Shown: positions 15,657 through 25,226, counted from the stretch's first letter. The stretch: DNA of 64,000 nucleotides from CBDUXP01 sp965371225 [NCBI: uncultured bacterium] (GCA_965371225.1 CBDUXP010000016.1:1-64000); one strand, 5' to 3'. Translations and numbers: made by a program. The notes: a model not told the origin generated them from the sequence alone.

Positions 15657-17075
15657 GTGATTCAACGCGACAAACTGTATATCAACGGTGAGTGGATCCC
15701 GTCGACCAGCACGGGAACGATCGATGTCATCAACTCGGCGACCGAGGAGGTGCTGGGCACCGTTCCCGACGGGACGCCGGAGGATGTGGACAAGGCGGTC
15801 GCCGCAGCCAAGGCGGCTTTCGGCGAGTGGTCGCAGACCCCGCCGGCCGCGCGGGCCGAATATCTGCAGAAGCTCTCCGACGGGATCAACGCCCGGGCGG
15901 ACGACATTGCGGAGTTGGTGGCGAAAGAACTCGGCATGCCCCTGTCGCTCTCGCGCATGATTCAGGCCGGGATGCCGGCCGCCATTGTCGCGAGCTACGT
16001 GCAGATCGTGCAGGACTTCGAGTGGGAGCGCGAAGTGCGCAATTCCATCGTCGTGAAGGAGCCCGTCGGCGTCGTCGGGTGCATCACGCCGTGGAACTAC
16101 CCGCTCCATCAGATCACGAACAAGATCACCCCCGCGCTGGCCGCGGGATGCACGGTGGTGGTGAAACCCAGCGAGGTGGCCCCGCTCGTGGCCTTCGTGC
16201 TCGCGGAGATTCTGGACGAGATCGGCGTGCCCCCGGGCGTGTTTAACCTCGTCTCCGGCTACGGTCCCACCGTGGGCGAAGCGATCGCCGGCCATGCGGA
16301 CGTGGACATGGTCTCCTTCACCGGCTCGACCCGCGCGGGCAAGCGGGTGAGCGAATTGGCCTCCGCGTCCGTCAAGCGCGTCGCGTTGGAGCTGGGCGGG
16401 AAGTCGGCGAATGTCATCCTCGAGGACGCGGATTTCTCCGCGGCGATCCCCGACGGCGTGCAAGCCTGTTACCTGAATTCGGGTCAGACGTGCAGCGCGC
16501 TGACGCGGATGCTCGTCCCGCAGGATCGTTACGACGAGGCCGTCGAGATGGCCAAAGCGGCGGCGGAGAATTTCACCGTGGGCGATCCGTTTATGGAGGG
16601 CTCCATCCTCGGGCCGCTGGTGTCCAAGACGCAGCAAGAGCGCGTGCGCGGCTACATCAAGAAGGGCGTCGAGGAAGGTGCGCGCCTCGTCACCGGCGGG
16701 CCGGAGCAGCCTGAGGGCCTGGACAAAGGGTTCTACATCAAGCCCACCGTGTTTGCGGACGTGCGCAACGACATGACCATCGCCCAAGAGGAAATCTTCG
16801 GGCCCGTGCTCTCCATCATCCCGTACAAGGACGAGGAGGACGCGGTGCGCATCGCGAACGACTCCATCTACGGTCTCTCCGGCGGCGTCTGGTCCGCCGA
16901 TCCCGAGCGGGCCAAGCGCGTCGCCCGGCGGCTGCGCACCGGCGAGGTGTCCGTGAACGGGGGCGCCTTCAACATCGCGGCGCCCTTCGGAGGCTACAAG
17001 CAGTCAGGCTGCGGCCGCGAGAAGGGGCTGGAGGGCTTGGAAGAATACCTGGAGACCAAGTCGCTCCAGCTCTAG
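15657..17075 (+). CDS. NAD(P)-dependent aldehyde dehydrogenase
   Basis: This complete 472-residue ALDH oxidises an aldehyde to the acid (or acyl-CoA). The catalytic cysteine is C279 in NSGQTCS and the general base is E245 in ELGGKS; the cofactor region [10 protein letters not shown] is at 221-230, and the C-terminal FGPVLSI and [14 protein letters not shown] motifs are intact. The GTG at 15657 is used because GAGGAG lies about nine bases upstream and the N-terminus aligns with the YINGEW start of the family. It could act after the P450s or the haloalkane dehalogenase on their aldehyde products; that is inference. Confidence 0.95.
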   Translation: MIQRDKLYINGEWIPSTSTGTIDVINSATEEVLGTVPDGTPEDVDKAVAAAKAAFGEWSQTPPAARAEYLQKLSDGINARADDIAELVAKELGMPLSLSRMIQAGMPAAIVASYVQIVQDFEWEREVRNSIVVKEPVGVVGCITPWNYPLHQITNKITPALAAGCTVVVKPSEVAPLVAFVLAEILDEIGVPPGVFNLVSGYGPTVGEAIAGHADVDMVSFTGSTRAGKRVSELASASVKRVALELGGKSANVILEDADFSAAIPDGVQACYLNSGQTCSALTRMLVPQDRYDEAVEMAKAAAENFTVGDPFMEGSILGPLVSKTQQERVRGYIKKGVEEGARLVTGGPEQPEGLDKGFYIKPTVFADVRNDMTIAQEEIFGPVLSIIPYKDEEDAVRIANDSIYGLSGGVWSADPERAKRVARRLRTGEVSVNGGAFNIAAPFGGYKQSGCGREKGLEGLEEYLETKSLQL

Positions 17076-17122
17076 GCCACACCGTCCGGGCCGCGCCCCG
17101 CGCGGGAGGTCGGTCCCGTCCG

Positions 17123-18721
17123 CTACCGCGGGGGAATGATCGGCAGCAGCAGGTGGGAGTCGTACGCGCTCCCGGTGTGGATCGTGTTCGTGCCGGTCTG
17201 AATGCGGTCCCGCGTGTCCGTGTGCAGTTGGGTATGCCGGGGATCGTCCTTGGCGCCGACTTCGAGCACGAGCCGATGCCCGCGTTCGAACACCACGCTG
17301 GTGGGCCAGATTTCCACCTCGACCGGGACGATTTCCTCCGGCTCCAGCTTCTGAATCTCGTCGTGCGGATGGAACGGGCGATACGGCGTGGAGCGTTCGG
17401 GGTCGAGCTTGCGATGGGACACGCGCAGCCAGCCATACGCCGCGGCAACAACAGAGTCGCCACCGGGCATCGAGCCCGGGAAGGTCACTTCCGTGCCGTC
17501 GGGACCGAGGTTCCGCACGATCGCGAAGAGATCCGCGTCATCGATGCTCGATGACACCCAGAGCTTAAGCTTGATGGGGCCGGTGATCTCCGTGTCCGCT
17601 TCGAACGGTGCAGTGGCGAACGTGACGCTCGTGGTCGCGGCATCCAGATCCGCCTGGTAGCTGACCGCCCCGTCATCGCCGGGCGCGGCCGGCGAGAGCG
17701 CTGCCGTTGACGCATCCAAATAGTATGCCGTCCACTGCGTCCGGGCGATCGGCCATTCGTGCTCATAGCGCCACTCGTAGCGCTCCGCGTCGTACCGAAT
17801 GGCCAGCTTCACGGGCGGCTCGCGCGTGATGCCCGTATCGATGCCCTTCAGCCACTGCTCGAGGAACCGCTTTTGCGTGAGCCGGCCCTCGAGGGAATAG
17901 AACGGCTGCACGTGATCTCCCACGTGCACCTGCAGGTACTTGTGCTGTGAGCCCGCCGCCAAGTACCCCTCGACATTGCCCCGCAAGTGGAGCCCCGCCC
18001 CCGCCCAATTCCCGGCGGACAGCAGCGGCACCTGGATATCCGCGAGGGTGGGATTGTTCTTCTCGTACATGGCGCTGTAGAGTTCGGGCGGCACCGGGGG
18101 TTGGTCTGGCTGTTGCGGCGCACTCGCGTCCCCCTTGCCATCCTGGTGCTCATACTTCCGGACGTTGCCGGACCACGCTTTCATGAACCCACTGGAAAAG
18201 ATGCCGCCGTGCCGGTTCACGTCGCGGTAGAGGTCGACCGCGCCCTCCCACGGAACGATGGCGGCCAGGTGCGGCGGCTGCAGGGCCGCGACGCGCCATG
18301 AGTTCATGGCGAAGTACGAAATCCCCATCACCGCAACTTTGCCGTTGCTCCACGGCTGGGTCCCCGCCCATTCGACCGCATCGTAAAAGTCGGTGGCTTC
18401 CTGCCGCGAGAGGAGTCGGGGACGGCCGGGCGTTTTCCCCGTGCCCCGGGTATCCACCCGAATGACCGCATACCCCTGGGGCACCCACCATTCCGGATTG
18501 ACGGTCTCCCAGTGCATGTACGGGCCCTGCTCGGGCAAATGCTCGTAGGCGGCCTGCCCGTTCCGCCAGTCACGGAAGTGGATGTCTTTGGGATAGGGGC
18601 CCAACGTCAGAATGACCGGGAACGTGCCCTCCCCCGCCGGGCGAAACACATTCGCACAAAGCGTCGAGCCGTCGCGGATCTCGATCGGGACGTCGTTCTC
18701 GATGCAGAGCTCGTGATACAT
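17123..18721 (-). CDS. CocE/NonD family (S15-type) serine hydrolase
   Basis: This 532-residue hydrolase of the X-Pro dipeptidyl-peptidase/cocaine-esterase family has an alpha/beta domain with GISYFAM as nucleophile elbow (usually GxSYxG; the serine is kept), a GNWAGAGLHLRGN segment seen in one subgroup, and a GDHVQPFY histidine region. A C-terminal jelly-roll domain covers about residues 330-532. The ATG at 18721 (MYHELCI) is chosen because a -10 at 18807-18812 overlaps the most upstream in-frame codon and CAGGGGG lies before 18721. It would hydrolyse an ester or amide of unknown nature. Confidence 0.85.
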   Translation of the reverse strand: MYHELCIENDVPIEIRDGSTLCANVFRPAGEGTFPVILTLGPYPKDIHFRDWRNGQAAYEHLPEQGPYMHWETVNPEWWVPQGYAVIRVDTRGTGKTPGRPRLLSRQEATDFYDAVEWAGTQPWSNGKVAVMGISYFAMNSWRVAALQPPHLAAIVPWEGAVDLYRDVNRHGGIFSSGFMKAWSGNVRKYEHQDGKGDASAPQQPDQPPVPPELYSAMYEKNNPTLADIQVPLLSAGNWAGAGLHLRGNVEGYLAAGSQHKYLQVHVGDHVQPFYSLEGRLTQKRFLEQWLKGIDTGITREPPVKLAIRYDAERYEWRYEHEWPIARTQWTAYYLDASTAALSPAAPGDDGAVSYQADLDAATTSVTFATAPFEADTEITGPIKLKLWVSSSIDDADLFAIVRNLGPDGTEVTFPGSMPGGDSVVAAAYGWLRVSHRKLDPERSTPYRPFHPHDEIQKLEPEEIVPVEVEIWPTSVVFERGHRLVLEVGAKDDPRHTQLHTDTRDRIQTGTNTIHTGSAYDSHLLLPIIPPR

Positions 18722-18806
18722 GGACCTGCCCCCTGCTGAGGTGCGAATGCGACCGCTGAAGCGGACGGGTCGGGCACCCAACGCATTCTTTCCCCCCGCC
18801 CGTTGA

Positions 18807-18812
18807 ATCATA
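18807..18812 (-). promoter_or_regulatory. -10 element TATGAT of the CocE-type gene
   Basis: Read on the minus strand, GGAGTATGATTC lies about 86 bases before the ATG at 18721 and overlaps the first possible in-frame start codon at 18811, excluding it. Confidence 0.5.
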
Positions 18813-18851
18813 CTCCACGTGGCGCGGCCGGCCGAAGCGTGGTGAGCGGGC

Positions 18852-19112
18852 TTATCCCCCGCTCAGCGCCTGCAGGATCTGCACTTCGTCCGCCGGGCCA
18901 AGCGCCACGCCGAGTCCGCGCGCCTTCTCGCCGTTAATAAAGATGCGCATGTGGGGGCGCAGCGCATCCTGCTCATCGATCATGCGAAAGCGGATGCCCG
19001 GATAGCGTCGATCCAGGTCGGCGAGCAGGTCGGCCACGGTGGCGCCCTCCGCCTCCACTTCGGTGCACTGCGCCGTGTAGGACAGCAGCGGTGTGGGGAT
19101 GCCAACCTTCAT
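18852..19112 (-). CDS. MoaD/ThiS-like ubiquitin-fold sulfur carrier
   Basis: This 86-residue protein has the beta-grasp layout of MoaD/ThiS and ends in LSGG, so the C-terminal Gly-Gly needed for adenylation and thiocarboxylation is present. Its start overlaps the stop of the BNR-repeat gene by four bases (ATGA), so the two are translationally coupled. No molybdopterin or thiamine synthesis gene is nearby, so it may serve another pathway or act as a protein tag. Its length is close to that of MoaD (81). Confidence 0.85.
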   Translation of the reverse strand: MKVGIPTPLLSYTAQCTEVEAEGATVADLLADLDRRYPGIRFRMIDEQDALRPHMRIFINGEKARGLGVALGPADEVQILQALSGG

Positions 19113-20368
19113 CCGGCGAACTCCGCGGCCTCCACCGTGTAGATGTGGGGGAGATGGCTCGCGAGGCACGTCCAGTCCGCGCCTTCGTTCACACTGCCCC
19201 ACACCTCGCCGCTCGTAGTACCGAGATAGATGCCGACCGGATCCTGCGTGTCGGCCGTCATCGCCTGCCGCTTCACCGTGAACCACGCCTGGCTCGGCGG
19301 CAACCCCCGGTCCAGGCGCTGCCACGTCTGCCCCGCGTCGCGGGTGCCGTAGACGGCGGGCTTCCCCTCCGGGCTCGTGCGCGGCCACACGTCGGTCCCG
19401 TCCATGGGGAACACCCACGCGGTCTGCGGATCGCGCGGATGCAACACGATCGGAAAGCCGATGTCGCCCACGTCCTGCGGCATGTTGTCGCCGATGCGCT
19501 CCCACCGGCCCGGCGACCGTTCCATGCGATAGATGCCGCAGTGGTTCTGCTGGTAGAGGATGTCCGGCGCGAGCGGATGCAGCTGCACGCAGTGGGGATC
19601 GTGGCCGACCTCGGGAAAGGGATCGGGCAGAAAATCCGCGCGGCAACCGGCGTTCAGCGGAATCCAGTCGGCCCCCTTGTCGACGCTCTCGAACACGCCG
19701 CCGCCCCCCGACGTCCCCAGGTACATGTGGTTGGGATCGCGCGGGTCCACGATGATCGAGTGCAGCATGGGCCCGTCCGGCGTGCCGTCATCGTCTTCCT
19801 TCTCCGCCCATTCCGGGTACCGGGGGTGGTCGTTGAAACCCGCCACCGGCTCCCAGGTGTCGCCATGGTCCTCCGTGCGGAACAGGCCCTCCGGGGACGT
19901 GCCCGCGTACCACACACCGGGCTCCGTCGCGTGCCCCGGGCTGAGCCACAGCACGTGGCTCACCACGCGCCCCTGCTCCCCCGCCTTCGCCTTGCGGAAC
20001 GCCGGCGGCCGCGTCGCTTCGATCCACGTGTCGCCGAGATCGGTGGACCGGAACACCGTCGGCCCGAGATGCCCCGTGCGTGCGGCCAGCAACATCGTCC
20101 GCCGGTCGCGCGGGTCCAGCACCACGTGGTACACGATGTGTCCAAGGAAGATCGGCCCGGCGATCTCCCAGGAGCGCCGGCTGTCGTCGGCCTTCAGGAT
20201 CCAGGCGCCCTTGCGGGTGCCCACCAGGAGCGCCGGGCCGGCGGTCCGGCGAAGGTTCACGGACGAATGGCGCGCGGGATCGAGAGCGGCGGCTTCACCA
20301 AAGGGCTCGAAACGTCCCGGTGGTGGTGCAATCTCCTCCGGCTGAACGGACGGATCTTCGTCGGCCAT
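19109..20368 (-). CDS. BNR/Asp-box repeat beta-propeller (exo-sialidase/YCF48-like)
   Basis: This 419-residue beta-propeller protein has repeated Asp-box motifs (SxDxGxxW): STDLGDTW, TEDHGDTW, SVDKGADW, TRDAGQTW and SVNEGADW. No signal peptide or transmembrane segment is seen, so it is probably cytoplasmic, unlike secreted sialidases, and the sialidase arginine triad is not recognisable. It is the first gene of a two-gene operon with the MoaD-like protein, overlapping by four bases. Similar pairs are, to my knowledge, found in several phyla without assigned function. Confidence 0.85.
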   Translation of the reverse strand: MADEDPSVQPEEIAPPPGRFEPFGEAAALDPARHSSVNLRRTAGPALLVGTRKGAWILKADDSRRSWEIAGPIFLGHIVYHVVLDPRDRRTMLLAARTGHLGPTVFRSTDLGDTWIEATRPPAFRKAKAGEQGRVVSHVLWLSPGHATEPGVWYAGTSPEGLFRTEDHGDTWEPVAGFNDHPRYPEWAEKEDDDGTPDGPMLHSIIVDPRDPNHMYLGTSGGGGVFESVDKGADWIPLNAGCRADFLPDPFPEVGHDPHCVQLHPLAPDILYQQNHCGIYRMERSPGRWERIGDNMPQDVGDIGFPIVLHPRDPQTAWVFPMDGTDVWPRTSPEGKPAVYGTRDAGQTWQRLDRGLPPSQAWFTVKRQAMTADTQDPVGIYLGTTSGEVWGSVNEGADWTCLASHLPHIYTVEAAEFAG

Positions 20369-20386
20369 AGGCCCCCCCTCGCCGCT

Positions 20387-20392
20387 ATTGTA
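20387..20392 (-). promoter_or_regulatory. -10 element TACAAT of the BNR-MoaD operon
   Basis: On the minus strand, GTTACAATAGCG lies about 18 bases before the ATG at 20368, with GAGGGGGG as ribosome site in between, leaving a very short leader. Confidence 0.5.
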
Positions 20393-20449
20393 ACGCGACC
20401 GCCACCCGCCGGCGCCCTCGGACGGACCCGCGCGCCATCGTGAACGTCC

Positions 20450-20481
20450 CGCCGGGCGGAGGGAGGTGGACCCGCCCGGTG
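20450..20481 (-). terminator. Hairpin after the histidine kinase gene
   Basis: CGCCGGGCGG (20450-20459) and CCGCCCGGTG (20472-20481) can form a ten-base-pair stem with one G-T pair and a 12-base loop, just past the kinase stop codon. Confidence 0.45.
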
Positions 20482-20485
20482 GCGC

Positions 20486-22567
20486 TCAGGCGGAGAGCCG
20501 GGTGTCCGCGGATTCGGCGGACGCGACGTAGCGGGGGAGCCGCACCGTGAAGGTGGTGCCCTGCCCGAGTTCGCTGTCGACGGTAATCTCGCCGCCGTGC
20601 GCTTGCACGATCCCGTAGACGGTGGCCAGCCCCAGGCCCGTACCGCCCTCAGAATCTTTGGTGGTGTAGAAGGGTTCGAAGATGTGCGCCAGATGTTCCG
20701 GCGCGATGCCGGACCCGGTATCCGTGACGGTCAGCACTACCGACCGCGTGTTGGGATCCGCATCGGTGTGCACCGTGATCTTGCCTTTGGGCCCGGTGGC
20801 CTGGCCGGCGTTCACGCAGAGGTTCGTCACCACTTGGCCCAGTTGGCTGGCGTCGCCGCTCACGTCGGGCAAATCCGGCGCCAAGTCGAGCGTCAGCCGC
20901 GCGTGCGCGCACTGTGCATCCCGCACCAAGGCCACGTGGCGCTCCACGCACGCGTTCAGGGCCAGCGGCTGGGCGGGGCCGCCGCGCGTCCGCGCCACCG
21001 CGAGCAATTGGCGCACCAGGTCGCCTGCCGCGTCCAGGGCCTCGCGCAAGCTCGTCAGGCTGCCAGTGCGTTGCTTCTTCGTCAGGTCCGGCGCCTGGAG
21101 CATCTCCACGCGCCCGCCGATGCCGGTCAGGATGTTGTTGAAATCGTGGGCGATCCCCCCGGCCATGCGGCCGAGTGCTTCCAGCCGCTCCGATTGCCGC
21201 GTGCGCGTCTCCAGTTGCAGGCGCTCGGTGACGTCGCGCACGAAGGCCGTCACCATGGTGCGCTTCTCCACGTCGTCCCCGCGATAGGCGGTGATAAGCA
21301 CCTCCACGGGAAACATCTCCCCCGTGGCCCGCTTGGCTTGCCAGGTGGCCACCCGGCCCGGCAGGGCACTACGCGGCGGCCACGGGGTCGTGCTGACCCC
21401 CGCCCAATGATCCGCACCCAGTTCGTGGGGCAAGTATTGATCCCACCCCGTGCCTATCAAGGCGTCCACCGGCAACCCAAACATGGCACTGGTCGCCTGG
21501 TTGCACCACTGGATGTGGCCATCCGAATCGGCGATGAGCACCGCATCCGAGGACGCTTCCAGTGCCCGGCGCTGGCGCTCGCCAGCCACGGCCACCTGCT
21601 GGAGGGCCTGCATGTTGGCCTGCCGCTGGCGCCTGAGCAGCGCGGCACTTCCGCCGAACAGGCCGGCGACCATCACCGCCAGCCAGAACAACATGTCATC
21701 CACGCGCGCCCACAGCCGCCGGTCGATCGTCGGCCGCGACTGCACCACGAGCTGCCACACCTCGCCCACGCCAACGCGGACCGCCATCGCCGCCTGGGGC
21801 AACTCCGGCGCTACGGCCGCGTCGCTGCCGAACAGGGGCGTGCCGGCGGAATCGTACGCCCGCACGACGGTGTCGGCCAGGTCCGGGGCCGTGGCGAAAT
21901 ACTCGGCGAACATGGCTTCCAGATCGAAGGCCGCGCCAATCACCGTCCGCCACGCGCTCTCCCCCCGCGCTTCCGGTGCGACGATCAACAGGCCGGGAGC
22001 GCCGGACGGCAAATCGATGCGGTACGGTTGCACGCCATGCTGCAAGGCCTGAGGCCGAGCCGCCAGGGCGGCGATGAGCCACTGGCCCTCCCCCTCGACC
22101 GCCTGGGTCAGGAGTCCACCATCTCCCCCGGCGTGATCCCACCACCCCATGGCCACCACCCCGGGCAGGGCGCGGGCGAGATAGTCTTGGTCGGCAATCT
22201 GCGTAAAGCCCCGGCCGATCGCCCCGAGGCCCGTCAGCGCCGCCTCACGCTGCGCGATCCAATCGGTGAGCCGGCGGGCGGCTAAGGCGGCCTTCTGCTG
22301 GGTGGCGAGTTCCGCTTCGACGCGTTGGGCGTGGTTGCTCGCCCACAGCCCGAGCGCCGCCGCGAGCACGATGAGCAACGCCATCCCCCAGGACACCACC
22401 ATGTCGCGCCCCGACTGCGCCCGGAAGAGCGTCACGCGCCGCAGGCCGGGCCATCGGGCCACAAGCCAGTGCCCGACGGGGCGTGCCACGCGCCAGAGGC
22501 CGAGCAGGAGTGCACGACAGACCGCGGCCACGGCATGCTCCACGGCCTGGGCCACCGTGGCCACCAT
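20486..22567 (-). CDS. Sensor histidine kinase with CHASE-like and PAS domains
   Basis: The 693 residues read: transmembrane helix at about 58-78, an extracytoplasmic sensor of about 210 residues (CHASE-like), a second helix at about 290-310, a PAS domain at about 335-440, then HisKA with the phospho-acceptor in AGGIAHDFNNIL and an HATPase domain with N-box NLCVNAGQA, G1 DTGSGI, F-box EPFYTTK and G2 GGTGLGLA. All kinase motifs are intact. No HAMP or receiver domain is present and no response regulator lies next to it, so the partner must be elsewhere. The ligand is unknown. Confidence 0.92.
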   Translation of the reverse strand: MVATVAQAVEHAVAAVCRALLLGLWRVARPVGHWLVARWPGLRRVTLFRAQSGRDMVVSWGMALLIVLAAALGLWASNHAQRVEAELATQQKAALAARRLTDWIAQREAALTGLGAIGRGFTQIADQDYLARALPGVVAMGWWDHAGGDGGLLTQAVEGEGQWLIAALAARPQALQHGVQPYRIDLPSGAPGLLIVAPEARGESAWRTVIGAAFDLEAMFAEYFATAPDLADTVVRAYDSAGTPLFGSDAAVAPELPQAAMAVRVGVGEVWQLVVQSRPTIDRRLWARVDDMLFWLAVMVAGLFGGSAALLRRQRQANMQALQQVAVAGERQRRALEASSDAVLIADSDGHIQWCNQATSAMFGLPVDALIGTGWDQYLPHELGADHWAGVSTTPWPPRSALPGRVATWQAKRATGEMFPVEVLITAYRGDDVEKRTMVTAFVRDVTERLQLETRTRQSERLEALGRMAGGIAHDFNNILTGIGGRVEMLQAPDLTKKQRTGSLTSLREALDAAGDLVRQLLAVARTRGGPAQPLALNACVERHVALVRDAQCAHARLTLDLAPDLPDVSGDASQLGQVVTNLCVNAGQATGPKGKITVHTDADPNTRSVVLTVTDTGSGIAPEHLAHIFEPFYTTKDSEGGTGLGLATVYGIVQAHGGEITVDSELGQGTTFTVRLPRYVASAESADTRLSA

Positions 22568-22960
22568 GGCCCACGTGGACTTGACTACCCGCCTGGCGAG
22601 GCCTGGGCGCTCAACGCGCCGGGCCTGCGGCCGGGGTGAAAGCTTGGAAATGTCCTGCCCTCAAACTTCTCGGGCCCCGCCGCCTCCCATGCATTGCACT
22701 CGGCGAAGCGGGCGACCTGTGCGGGTCGGGATGGGTGCGCCACTCAGCGAAACCTCCGACGGAACGCGGTTGCCACGCGCCCACGGAACGGCACACCCTT
22801 AATAGCATAACACGATTCGGCGCTGGGGCCGTTCCCGACCGCGGGGCCCAGGAGGGCATTTTGGCCCCCCACTGGGGTGGTACCGTTACTGTAGGTGGGT
22901 GCGTTGGGGGCCTTCCGCTGGAGAACGGCCTCCGGCACATTCCCTAGCTCGACGGCCTCC
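22568..22960. other. Intergenic region between the histidine kinase and a small membrane protein
   Basis: These 393 bases hold no gene. One AT-containing spot, TTAATAGCATAACACG near 22799-22814, offers TATGCT on the minus strand (22804-22809, toward the kinase) and TAGCAT on the plus strand (22803-22808), so it may act in both directions. Several GC-rich partial inversions follow at 22850-22880 without a clean stem. Confidence 0.4.
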
Positions 22961-23176
22961 ATGAAACTGCGCGATATCAAACCGGAGATGATGGTGGGCG
23001 GTTTCGCTGCGGTCTCCATCATCGGTGGCGTGCTGGGGTCGCTGGTCTTCGGCTATCCCTTGGAAACAGGTCTGCGGTACGGCCTCATCATCGGCCTCAC
23101 CCCCATGGGGGTGGTGTTCGCCCTCATCCTCGTGATGTTCATCTGGGAACTATTCGAGAAACAGTCAAAGGACTGA
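22961..23176 (+). CDS. Small two-helix membrane protein
   Basis: This 71-residue product has two hydrophobic segments, about residues 12-31 and 39-61, joined by a short polar turn, with a charged N-terminus and C-terminus. Codon use is like that of its neighbours, and the amphipathic layout supports a real gene. The ATG at 22961 is chosen because it directly precedes the conserved-looking start MKLRDIKPE; no clear Shine-Dalgarno is seen. No family is recognised. Confidence 0.6.
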   Translation: MKLRDIKPEMMVGGFAAVSIIGGVLGSLVFGYPLETGLRYGLIIGLTPMGVVFALILVMFIWELFEKQSKD

Positions 23177-23237
23177 ACCACCACCGGCCGACGGCGCGGG
23201 CATCCGGTGCTCGCGCTCCCCCGCCGGGAAGCCGCGC

Positions 23238-23999
23238 CTACGAGATGCCGATGGGTGAGAAGTCGATGTTCGGGTAGTAACGCGACATATGCACGATTCG
23301 CTGCTTCAGGTCTTCCGGCAGGCTCGCGCCCCGGCCGGTGATCCCCACGTTCTTGCGCGTCCATCCCGCGTTCGCCTCCGCCACGGCGGCCGCTAGCGTC
23401 TCGGGCGTGACGCGCATCTGGGCGAAGTCCACCACCCGGCGCAGCGTCGCCTCCGGAGACACGATCAGCTCCTCATACCGGAGGAGCAACACGTTCGGCG
23501 CCGCCTGCCAGGTCACGTAGAAATTGAAAAACCACGGAATCATCATGTCGACGATAAAGGTGTACGCCCGCTCGGTCGGCCACGAGGCGATGTCCGGCGG
23601 GACCGCGGCCATGGGGTGGACCGTGGACTGGTCCCGGTGGTGGTCGTGAAAGCTCACCACCGCATCAAAGATGTTCCGGACCAGCACGAGGGGCGTCAGG
23701 CCGAACGCCCGGATGAGGTGCGCCGTGACCGTCGAGTAGCGCACGTGGTTCTGGCTGACGTAGTGGTTCGCGTGGTACATGAGCAGTTGTTCGACCGACA
23801 GCTCCTGCTCGCGCCGGTCCTGGCCCGTGACCAACTGGGCCTCGTGCATGCCCGGCAGCGCCGCAATCAATTTCGTGAGGTACGTGGAGCCGCTCTTGGG
23901 GATGCAGGCCAGCAGCACGTGCGTGTGAGTGGTGGTCAGGGACTGGCCCGATAAGACGGCCAACATCTCCTTGACGTTCACCTGCGCTTCGAGCGTCAC
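23238..23999 (-). CDS. PAPS-dependent sulfotransferase
   Basis: This 253-residue cytosolic sulfotransferase-fold protein binds 3'-phosphoadenylyl sulfate through the 5'-phosphosulfate loop IPKSGSTYL (about residues 33-41); the 3'-phosphate site is LVRNIFDAVVS. It would transfer sulfate to a hydroxyl or amine of an unknown acceptor. The GTG at 23999 is used because GGAG lies about eight bases upstream and the -10 TAGGAT at 24058-24063 overlaps the longer in-frame start. It is divergent from the LLM gene at 24140 and shares the promoter region. Confidence 0.85.
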   Translation of the reverse strand: MTLEAQVNVKEMLAVLSGQSLTTTHTHVLLACIPKSGSTYLTKLIAALPGMHEAQLVTGQDRREQELSVEQLLMYHANHYVSQNHVRYSTVTAHLIRAFGLTPLVLVRNIFDAVVSFHDHHRDQSTVHPMAAVPPDIASWPTERAYTFIVDMMIPWFFNFYVTWQAAPNVLLLRYEELIVSPEATLRRVVDFAQMRVTPETLAAAVAEANAGWTRKNVGITGRGASLPEDLKQRIVHMSRYYPNIDFSPIGIS

Positions 24000-24057
24000 C
24001 CTGTGGCTCCATCCAGGTGCGCAGCACGCCGCCGCGCGGGGGGAAGCGGAAGCGCAC

Positions 24058-24063
24058 ATCCTA
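24058..24063 (-). promoter_or_regulatory. -10 element TAGGAT of the sulfotransferase
   Basis: On the minus strand GCGGTAGGATGTGCG lies about 60 bases before the GTG start at 23999. Confidence 0.5.
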
Positions 24064-24106
24064 CCGCAGGCGCGTCAGGAAGGCCCCACCTGCCCCGGCC
24101 CTCTGG

Positions 24107-24112
24107 TAGGAT
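24107..24112 (+). promoter_or_regulatory. -10 element TAGGAT of the LLM gene
   Basis: TGGTAGGATCATGG lies 28 bases before the ATG at 24140, followed by an AGGAGG ribosome site. It faces away from the identical -10 on the other strand 45 bases upstream. Confidence 0.5.
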
Positions 24113-24139
24113 CATGGCCCCGGAACAGGAGGGGCCTCT

Positions 24140-25201
24140 ATGAAAGTCGGCGTTCAACTGATCTTCCAGAATCATCGGCACGCGATGCCGGACGGCCAAA
24201 TGGTTGACGAAGAGATCCAGATTGCGGAGATGGCGGACCGCTTGGGCTTCGATGAGATTTGGCCCGTAGAACACCACTTCACCGACTATTCCGCCTGCCC
24301 CGACAACACGATGTTCCTGAGCCATCTCGCGGCGAAAACGGAGCGCATCGGCTTGGCGACGGGGGCGGTCATTCTGCCCTGGAACAATCCGTTGCGCGTG
24401 GCCGAGAAGATCATCCTCCTGGACCACCTCAGTCGCCAGCGCGTCGTCTTTGGCATCGGCCGGGGGCTGGCGCGCCGCGAGTATGAAGGCTTCGGGATGG
24501 ACATGGAGGAGTCGCGCGACCGCTTTGACGAAGCCGCGGTGATGATCCTGAACGCGCTCGAGACCGGATACATCGAAAGTGACGGGCCCTACTATCCGCA
24601 ATCCCGCACCGAGTTGCGACCAGCGCCCGTCGCCTCCTTTCGGGACCGCACGTATTGCGTGGCCATGTCGCCCGATTCGGTGCTGCAGGCGGCCAAGCTC
24701 GGCGCGAACATGGTCGTGTTCTCCAACATGCCGGACGAACGGTACGCCGAGTCGTTCGCGACCTACAGCGCCGAATACGCGCAGCATCACGAGGGACCGC
24801 CCCCCCGGCAGCGCTTCTGCGACTTCATGATCTGCGCGGAGGACGCGGCCCGCGCGCAGGAACTGGCCGAACGCCACATCGCCGGGTACTTCTTGACCGT
24901 CGTGGACCACTACGAACTGCTCAACGACCACTTCAAAGGCAGTCGCGCGTACCGCTCTTACGACGAGGCCACCGACGCGCTCCGCGCCGCCAACCTGGAA
25001 GACGTGGCCGCCGGGTACCTCGCCTGCCAGGCGTACGGCACCCCCGACCAGATCATCGAACGGCTCGAGCGCCGCCGCGAGGTGGTGGGCGACTTCGAGC
25101 TCAGCGTCTGCACCAAGTTCGCCGGCCTGACCCTGGAAGAGACGACGCGGAGTATGGAGCTGTTCGCGCGCGAGGTCCTGCCAACGCTGCATGCGTGGTA
25201 G
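24140..25201 (+). CDS. LLM-class flavin-dependent monooxygenase (luciferase-like)
   Basis: This 353-residue protein has the bacterial-luciferase fold: N-terminal strand MKVGVQLIF, EIWPVEHHFTDYS (the EHHF motif of the LuxA-like group), then KIILLDHLSRQRVVFGIGRG. The EHHF motif is typical of FMN-dependent members. It may oxygenate a hydrophobic substrate using reduced flavin supplied by another enzyme. AGGAGG at 24128-24133 fixes the start. The methyltransferase that follows is 25 bases away and probably cotranscribed. Confidence 0.9.
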   Translation: MKVGVQLIFQNHRHAMPDGQMVDEEIQIAEMADRLGFDEIWPVEHHFTDYSACPDNTMFLSHLAAKTERIGLATGAVILPWNNPLRVAEKIILLDHLSRQRVVFGIGRGLARREYEGFGMDMEESRDRFDEAAVMILNALETGYIESDGPYYPQSRTELRPAPVASFRDRTYCVAMSPDSVLQAAKLGANMVVFSNMPDERYAESFATYSAEYAQHHEGPPPRQRFCDFMICAEDAARAQELAERHIAGYFLTVVDHYELLNDHFKGSRAYRSYDEATDALRAANLEDVAAGYLACQAYGTPDQIIERLERRREVVGDFELSVCTKFAGLTLEETTRSMELFAREVLPTLHAW

Positions 25202-25226
25202 CGCCGGCGGCGGAGCCTCCGTCAGC

